A program made the position numbers and the translations under genes. A stretch of 9,119 nt of DNA, from the NCBI GenBank assembly GCA_021819345.1, contig JAKARG010000106.1, forward strand, positions 1 to 9,119. The letters are read 5' to 3'. The DNA is from Actinomycetes bacterium. Its GTDB lineage: Bacteria; Actinomycetota; Acidimicrobiia; Acidimicrobiales; Palsa-688. Of this stretch, positions 5,371 through 9,119 are shown piece by piece. How positions within the stretch are numbered: the stretch's first letter is position 1; each line of letters opens with the position of its first letter. The notes beneath the pieces are model-generated. The model made no database searches and was not told where the DNA came from. It saw only the letters and a program-made list of their open reading frames with translations.

Positions 5371-5895
5371 ATGTCCCTGAGCGACACTTCGATCGGCGGT
5401 GCCCCTGGAGTCGACGCCCCGAGAGTGACTTCGTGGAACACGGTGGCGAGCTTCGCCACCTACGGGGAGGCGCACGCCGCCGTGGACCGCCTGGCGACCG
5501 CCGGGTTCCCGATCCAGGAGATCGAGATCGTCGGGTCCGACCTGCGCAGCGTGGAACGGGTGACCGGACGGCTCAGCATCGCCCAGGCTGCGGCGAGCGG
5601 GGCGGGGAGCGGCGCATGGGTCGGGTTGTTCGTCGGGTTGATCGTCGGGCTGTTCACCCTCGGGCCGGCCTGGCTCGGGCTCATCCTCGGGGGCATCCTC
5701 ATCGGCGCCGCGTTCGGCTTGGTGCTCGGCGTGGCCTTCGGGATCACCGCCCGACGCCGTGGCGAGTACTCCGCCCTGCGCAGTGTGGTGGCCACCCGCT
5801 ACGACCTGATCGCCTTGGACGGCACGGCTTCGTCCGCCAGGTCGGCCCTCGGATTGATCCCGTCCCCGCCCGCCGGACCGCCGGCCTACTCCTGA
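5371..5895 (+). CDS. General stress protein, YflT/GSP17M-like, with glycine-zipper membrane helices
   Basis: A 174-residue protein. Residues 22-70 match the YflT/GSP17M heat-induced stress domain: a short strand with SFATYGEAHAAVDRLATAGFP, then IEIVGSDLRSVERVTGRLS. Two membrane helices follow (about 79-98 and 101-125). Each carries a glycine zipper: Gly81, 85, 89, 93 in the first and Gly108, 112, 116, 120, 124 in the second, suggesting close helix packing or oligomerisation. The C-terminal part (128-174) has an RRRGEY junction and a TRYDLIALD segment, then a Pro-rich end. Bacillus relatives are general-stress proteins of unknown mechanism; actinobacterial ones combine the domain with this hairpin. 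The ATG is fixed by the strong Shine-Dalgarno, and a stress-type promoter may lie upstream. It converges on the ThDP enzyme gene across a repeat-rich spacer. Confidence 0.87.
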   Translation: MSLSDTSIGGAPGVDAPRVTSWNTVASFATYGEAHAAVDRLATAGFPIQEIEIVGSDLRSVERVTGRLSIAQAAASGAGSGAWVGLFVGLIVGLFTLGPAWLGLILGGILIGAAFGLVLGVAFGITARRRGEYSALRSVVATRYDLIALDGTASSARSALGLIPSPPAGPPAYS

Positions 5896-5949
5896 TCCCC
5901 GGCGCCGCTGGCGTACGCCGGCGTGCCCCCGGCCCGCCGGCCTGCTCCT

Positions 5950-6038
5950 GACCCGCCGGCACCCGGGCACGCCGGCCTGCCGCCCGACCCGCCGGCACCC
6001 GGGCGCGACGGCCTGCCCCAGACCCGCAAGCGCCGGGG
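5950..6038. repeat. 35/36-bp GC-rich repeat in a convergent intergenic region
   Basis: A unit starting GACCCGCCGGCACCCGGGC occurs at 5950-5985 and 5986-6020, with a decayed third copy at 6021-6038. It fills the middle of the 197-bp gap between the stress protein stop and the ThDP enzyme stop. The GCCGGC and CCCGGG palindromes could fold and impede polymerase, but no standard terminator with a T tract is present. Confidence 0.75.
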
Positions 6039-6092
6039 AGCGCCGCCCCAGTCCCTTCCCCTGCTCCGGGACCCCCAGCCCAATCCCGGCCA

Positions 6093-7769
6093 TTACGCCG
6101 GCCAGGCGCTCCCAAGGCCCGGGACGCCCCCGACTGGGTCCGCCCAGCGGGGCGAGGTGGTCCTCGGTGGACAGAGCCCGGCCTCCAGGACCACCACGTG
6201 GGGTCGGCTGTCGCGAGCCGCGCCCTCGAGCGCCGCTGCGAGCACTACCGGTAGTTCCGCCGCCTCCGGGACTCGCCAGGAACCGGCACCGTAGGCGCCG
6301 GCCAGGGCCACCCAGTCCGGCCCGACGAGGTCCACCCCCGAGGGGGGCATGCTCGAGCGCAGCTGGTCGTAGCGCAACATCCCGTAACCGTGGTCGTCGA
6401 CCACCAACACCACCAGCCCGAGGCGCTCCTGCGTGGCCGTCGCCAGCTCCCCGACGGCCATGGAGAGCCCGCCGTCCCCGCACACCGCGACCGTCGGCCG
6501 CCCGCTGCGAGCCGCGCCCAGAGCCGCCGGCAACGCGAAGCCGAGCGTGCCCCAGCCGACCGGGTAGAGGAGGGATCGAGACCGAGGCAAGCGGGCGTAG
6601 CCACCGATCCAGTAGCCGGCGACCGCCATGTCGGCGACCAGCACCCCTCCGCTCGGCAGGCACCCGCTGACCGCCTCGGCGAAGGCGAGGCCCTCCGCCT
6701 CTTGCGGTATGGCCCGCAGACGGTCCCGCACGGCAGCACCGACCGCTGGCGCCGGGCAGGTGTCGAACCCGGGCGACCGCGGCGGCCCGAGGCGGGTCGC
6801 GAGGGCTTCGAGGGTCGCCCCGACGTCGGCGACGACCTCGAGATCGGTGCGGTAGCCCCGGTCCATCGCCGCGACGTCGCAGTTGACCACCGCAGTCCGC
6901 CGGCCGAGCGGCAGGGTGAAGTTGGCGGTGTCCATTCCCGCAAGGTCCGATCCGGCGACCACCACCAGATCGGCGTCGGCGAGCAGGCGGGCCACCTCGG
7001 GCTCGTGCGCCGGCGCGTCGACCGAGCAGGGATGGCCGGCGGGGAGGCACCCCCGCCCGGCGAAGGTGGTGACCACCGCAGCGCCGAGGATCTCGGCGAC
7101 CCGGCGGAGGGCGTCCTCCGCTCCGGCCTGCACGACCCCGCCGCCGGCCCAGATCACCACTCGTCGAGCCTCCCCGGCGAGGCGGACCAGCTCGTCGAGC
7201 GAGGCGGCGTCGGGCGGAGCGGCGGGCACGACCGCCGGGCGAGGGCGGGCCGGAGGGGCGTCGGCGGACAACACGTCGGTCGGGATGCCGAGGTGCACGG
7301 GTCCACGCGGCGGGCTCATGGCCGCACCGATCGCCGCTGCGACCGCCTCGAGCGCTCCGGCGGGGTCCGCCGCGCCGAAGGTCGCCTTGGCGAGTGGGGC
7401 GAGGAGGGCCGCCTGGTCGCGACTCGAGTGCAGCACCGGGCGGCGCCGGCCCGGTTGCTGCCAGCGGGTGGCCACTTCGGAAGCGACGAGCAGCACCGGG
7501 CTCCCCGATGCGGCGGCCTCCCCGAAGGCGGCCACCGTGTTGGCGACCCCGGGGCCGGTGGTGACGAGGGCTACTCCTGGTCGCCCGCTGGCGCGTGCAT
7601 AGCCGTCGGCCGCAAAGACCGCAGTTTGCTCGTGGCGGACACCGACGATCGCCAAGGCATCGGCGTCGGCACCCCAGAAGGCGAGGTTGTGCACCCCGGG
7701 AAGGCCGAACGCGACCTCGGCGCCCGCCGACCGGGCGACCTCGAGCACTGCGGCTGCGACGCTGACCAC
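6093..7769 (-). CDS. Thiamine-diphosphate-dependent enzyme, acetolactate synthase/decarboxylase superfamily
   Basis: A 558-residue protein with the three-domain order of IlvB-type enzymes: N-terminal PYR domain (about 1-165) with catalytic Glu47 in VRHEQTAVFAADGYAR and a TTGPGVANT loop at 70-78; central domain (about 190-325); PP domain (about 365-532) with the ThDP/Mg motif starting GDGGLSMAVGELATATQ at 431. The usual Asn-Asn that closes that motif is Asp458-Asp459 (VVDDHGYGMLRYDQ). The family cleaves or joins C-C bonds next to a 2-oxo group. Candidates are acetolactate synthase, a 2-oxo-acid decarboxylase, or sulfoacetaldehyde acetyltransferase-like; I cannot choose. No small-subunit ilvN gene follows, which argues against the biosynthetic synthase. 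The GTG at 7769 begins the conserved SVAAAVLEVARSAGAEVAFG and has TAGGCT seven bases upstream without a Shine-Dalgarno. It follows thrB by 116 bp. Confidence 0.85.
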   Translation of the reverse strand: MVSVAAAVLEVARSAGAEVAFGLPGVHNLAFWGADADALAIVGVRHEQTAVFAADGYARASGRPGVALVTTGPGVANTVAAFGEAAASGSPVLLVASEVATRWQQPGRRRPVLHSSRDQAALLAPLAKATFGAADPAGALEAVAAAIGAAMSPPRGPVHLGIPTDVLSADAPPARPRPAVVPAAPPDAASLDELVRLAGEARRVVIWAGGGVVQAGAEDALRRVAEILGAAVVTTFAGRGCLPAGHPCSVDAPAHEPEVARLLADADLVVVAGSDLAGMDTANFTLPLGRRTAVVNCDVAAMDRGYRTDLEVVADVGATLEALATRLGPPRSPGFDTCPAPAVGAAVRDRLRAIPQEAEGLAFAEAVSGCLPSGGVLVADMAVAGYWIGGYARLPRSRSLLYPVGWGTLGFALPAALGAARSGRPTVAVCGDGGLSMAVGELATATQERLGLVVLVVDDHGYGMLRYDQLRSSMPPSGVDLVGPDWVALAGAYGAGSWRVPEAAELPVVLAAALEGAARDSRPHVVVLEAGLCPPRTTSPRWADPVGGVPGLGSAWPA

Positions 7770-7776
7770 GCCGCCG

Positions 7777-7782
7777 AGCCTA
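7777..7782 (-). promoter_or_regulatory. Putative -10 element of a leaderless ThDP-enzyme promoter
   Basis: TAGGCT, the same hexamer as before rimO, ends seven bases before the GTG at 7769. No ribosome-binding site intervenes. Two direct copies of an eight-base motif lie immediately upstream, at the positions of the -35 and beyond. Confidence 0.5.
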
Positions 7783-7800
7783 CGGACTGCGAACGCAAGC

Positions 7801-7829
7801 CGGTGCCAGCCACCCGCCAGTCGGTGCCA
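7801..7829 (-). promoter_or_regulatory. Direct repeat TGGCACCG, possible operator
   Basis: On the minus strand TGGCACCG occurs at 7808-7801 and 7829-7822, exactly 21 bp apart (two helical turns). A degenerate third copy overlaps a GCACCGGTGC palindrome at 7832-7841. The nearer copy covers the expected -35 region of the ThDP-enzyme promoter, an arrangement typical of an activator site, but no regulator is identified. Confidence 0.3.
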
Positions 7830-7876
7830 CCGCACCGGTGCCGCCCGGCAGCGCCTCGCCGATCGAGCAAGGCGAT

Positions 7877-7893
7877 CCCCCGCCCTCAGGGGG
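7877..7893. terminator. CCCCC-N7-GGGGG hairpin at the thrB stop codon
   Basis: CCCCC at 7877-7881 pairs with GGGGG at 7889-7893 around a seven-base loop that holds the TGA of thrB. The stem is short and no T tract follows, so it may weakly attenuate thrB transcription or simply be a by-product of base composition. Confidence 0.25.
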
Positions 7894-8734
7894 TGACGAC
7901 CACGCCGGCCAGGTCCGGTGCCAGGACCCGCACCTGGCCTGGGACGCCGGCCCGCTCCAAGGCCTCGGCCCCCATTTCCCCCAGCTCCTCGGCAACCCGA
8001 GCGGCGCAGATGCCCACCAGGCTCGGGCCGGCACCCGACCAGAAGCTGGTCGCCGCCCCCGCCTCCCTCAGGCGGGCGAGCAGCCCGGACGCCTCGGGGA
8101 ACAGCGAAGCCCGGGCGTCTTGGTGGATCCGGTCGTCGCCGGCGCTCGCAACGAGGTGCTCCAGGTCGGCGAGGCCGGCGATCAGCAGGCCCATCCGCCC
8201 GAGGTTGAACGCCGCGTCCGCGTGGGCGACGGTCGCCGGCAGGGCGCCGCGTGCCTCGGCCGTCGGAAGCTTGCGGTCCGGCACGAGCACCACTGCCCGC
8301 AAGTCGGGGTCCAGGGGAAGCCGGCGGGCCACCGGGCAACCGTCGACCTCAGCCGCTGCGACCAGGCCGCCGAGCGCGGAGGCGGCGGCGTTGTCGGGGT
8401 GCCCGTCGTAGCGGGCGGCCCACACGAACGGGTCCGGCGCGCCGGCGGCGGCTGCGGCCGCGACCACCATCGCAGCCGACGAACCGAGGCCCCGGCCCAC
8501 CGGGATCTCGGAGTGGACCACGACGGCCAGACGGTCGGTGCCGGCGACCTCCGAGGCCACCCGGGCGGCCAGGTGGGTGGCGTCGGTGGGAAGCTCCGAC
8601 CCGCAGCCGCTCGTGCGGACCGACAACGACCCGGCCGGGCTCACCTCGACGCTCACGTAGCAGTCGAGTGCCAGGGCCAAGGTGTCGAAGCCCGGCCCCA
8701 GGTTTGCCGAGGAGGCCGGCGCCCGGGCAAGCAC
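7886..8734 (-). CDS. thrB: Homoserine kinase
   Basis: Phosphorylates L-homoserine with ATP to O-phospho-L-homoserine, the substrate of threonine synthase, in the cytoplasm. The 282 residues are slightly short for the family (about 300) but all landmarks are present: RAPASSANLGPGFDTLALAL at 4-23, the GHMP-kinase ATP loop PVGRGLGSSAA at 78-88, GHPDNAAASALGG at 111-123, DRIHQDARASLFPE at 201-214, and the C-terminal SGAGPSLVGI at 233-242. GHPDN and DRIHQ separate it from other GHMP kinases such as mevalonate kinase. The GTG start places the conserved N-terminus at residue 4 and follows TAGCAT by eight bases with no Shine-Dalgarno. It lies 48 bp after the aminotransferase stop. Threonine synthase and homoserine dehydrogenase, its usual partners, are not in the window. 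Confidence 0.95.
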   Translation of the reverse strand: MLARAPASSANLGPGFDTLALALDCYVSVEVSPAGSLSVRTSGCGSELPTDATHLAARVASEVAGTDRLAVVVHSEIPVGRGLGSSAAMVVAAAAAAGAPDPFVWAARYDGHPDNAAASALGGLVAAAEVDGCPVARRLPLDPDLRAVVLVPDRKLPTAEARGALPATVAHADAAFNLGRMGLLIAGLADLEHLVASAGDDRIHQDARASLFPEASGLLARLREAGAATSFWSGAGPSLVGICAARVAEELGEMGAEALERAGVPGQVRVLAPDLAGVVVTP

Positions 8735-8742
8735 GAGCCGGG

Positions 8743-8748
8743 ATGCTA
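8743..8748 (-). promoter_or_regulatory. Putative -10 element of a leaderless thrB promoter
   Basis: TAGCAT on the minus strand ends eight bases before the thrB GTG, within the 48-bp gap after the aminotransferase gene. The spacing suits a transcript starting one or two bases before or at the start codon. Confidence 0.45.
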
Positions 8749-8782
8749 CCGGTGACGGCGCAACGCGGCGGCGGTGTCGACC

Positions 8783-9119
8783 TCAGCCGGCGTGGCGGTC
8801 GGCCTCGACCAGAGCCCGGTCGAGGACCTCGAGCCCGAAGCGCAGGTCCTCCTCGGAGATGTTGAGCGGCGGAAGCACGTGGACCCGGTTGAAGTGGCTG
8901 AAGAGGAAGACCCCCTCCCCGAGGGCTGCCTTCACCACTGCGGTGACCGAGGCGGCCGCCTGGCCCGAGGCGTTGAAGGGCACCAGTGGCCGGTGGGTCT
9001 CCCGGTCGGCGACGAGCTCGAGCGCCCAGAAGCAGCCGAGCCCCCTGACCTCCCCAACGCTCGGATGCCGATCGGCGAGCGCACGCAGGCCCGGTCCGAG
9101 GACCCGGTCAACATCTCCG
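8783..9119 (-). CDS. Class III aminotransferase, C-terminal part only
   Basis: The window holds the last 111 residues and the TGA stop; the N-terminal three quarters, including the PLP-binding lysine, lie beyond the right edge. The visible part is the small C-terminal domain of a PLP-dependent class III (omega) aminotransferase. VGEVRGLGCFWALELVADRE (residues 21-40) is the strand pair with the RG-G-x-ALELV signature, followed by THRPLVPFN, the helix VVKAALGEGVFLF, and NRVHVLPPLNISEEDL, the usual end before the last helix. The tail resembles taurine-pyruvate and other omega-amino-acid:pyruvate transaminases more than ornithine or GABA enzymes, but substrate cannot be told from this portion. 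It precedes thrB and the ThDP enzyme on the same strand. Confidence 0.85.
   Translation of the reverse strand, partial: GDVDRVLGPGLRALADRHPSVGEVRGLGCFWALELVADRETHRPLVPFNASGQAAASVTAVVKAALGEGVFLFSHFNRVHVLPPLNISEEDLRFGLEVLDRALVEADRHAG

Noticed and set aside
5910..5919. Perfect palindrome GGCGTACGCC after the stress protein gene
   Set aside because: It has no loop and no T tract, so it is a poor terminator, and ten-base palindromes are common at this GC content.
5950..6038. Possible CRISPR array or phage attachment site
   Set aside because: Copies are directly adjacent without spacers, vary in length (36, 35 and a partial copy), and no cas or integrase gene is near. It is an ordinary tandem repeat.
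6390..8411. Plus-strand open frame of 673 codons opposite the ThDP enzyme and thrB
   Set aside because: It is antisense to two genes with full catalytic motifs and shows shadow-like composition.
8783..9119. Taurine or sulfonate degradation locus (transaminase plus sulfoacetaldehyde acetyltransferase)
   Set aside because: Only the end of the aminotransferase is visible, no phosphotransacetylase or transporter is present, and thrB lies between the two genes, so it is left as a possibility and not called.

Overview
The window is very GC-rich, has strong G/C at codon third positions, and uses GTG or TTG for many starts. Its gene families (DUF5679-type zinc ribbon, two-lobed PRC-barrel protein, YflT/GSP17M stress protein, rimO-pgsA pair) point to a high-GC actinobacterium. 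Acidimicrobiia or a relative is my guess from gene content, not something I could test. No rRNA, tRNA, CRISPR array, insertion sequence or phage gene was seen.

Layout. Minus strand, 1-2377: rimO (ribosomal protein S12 methylthiotransferase) and pgsA (phosphatidylglycerophosphate synthase) form a one-base-overlapping pair. Downstream at 1-325 is an easily missed candidate lipoprotein start: a lipobox followed by Gly-X-Y (collagen-like) repeats that run off the window. Plus strand, 2464-2967: a universal stress protein diverges from rimO across 86 bp, and both genes look leaderless. Minus strand, 3133-4138: a two-domain PRC-barrel protein and, upstream of it, a 50-residue four-cysteine zinc ribbon. 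Plus strand, 4310-5895: a four-helix membrane protein with a tryptophan-phased proline-rich tail, then a YflT/GSP17M-type stress protein with glycine-zipper helices behind a strong Shine-Dalgarno. Minus strand, 6093-9119: the C-terminal part of a class III aminotransferase, then homoserine kinase (thrB), then a thiamine-diphosphate enzyme of the acetolactate synthase/decarboxylase superfamily.

How the genes fit together. The left part is core housekeeping (ribosome modification, anionic phospholipid synthesis). The middle is a loose group of stress and envelope-associated proteins (Usp, PRC-barrel, GSP17M-like). The right part is amino-acid and 2-oxo-acid metabolism, where an aminotransferase and a ThDP enzyme flank threonine-pathway thrB.

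The most notable non-gene structure is twofold. Four GTG-initiated genes have a TANNNT hexamer exactly 6-8 bases before the start and no ribosome-binding site, which suggests leaderless mRNAs. Short GC-rich tandem repeats sit at several gene ends, one of them crossing the stop codon of the usp gene.
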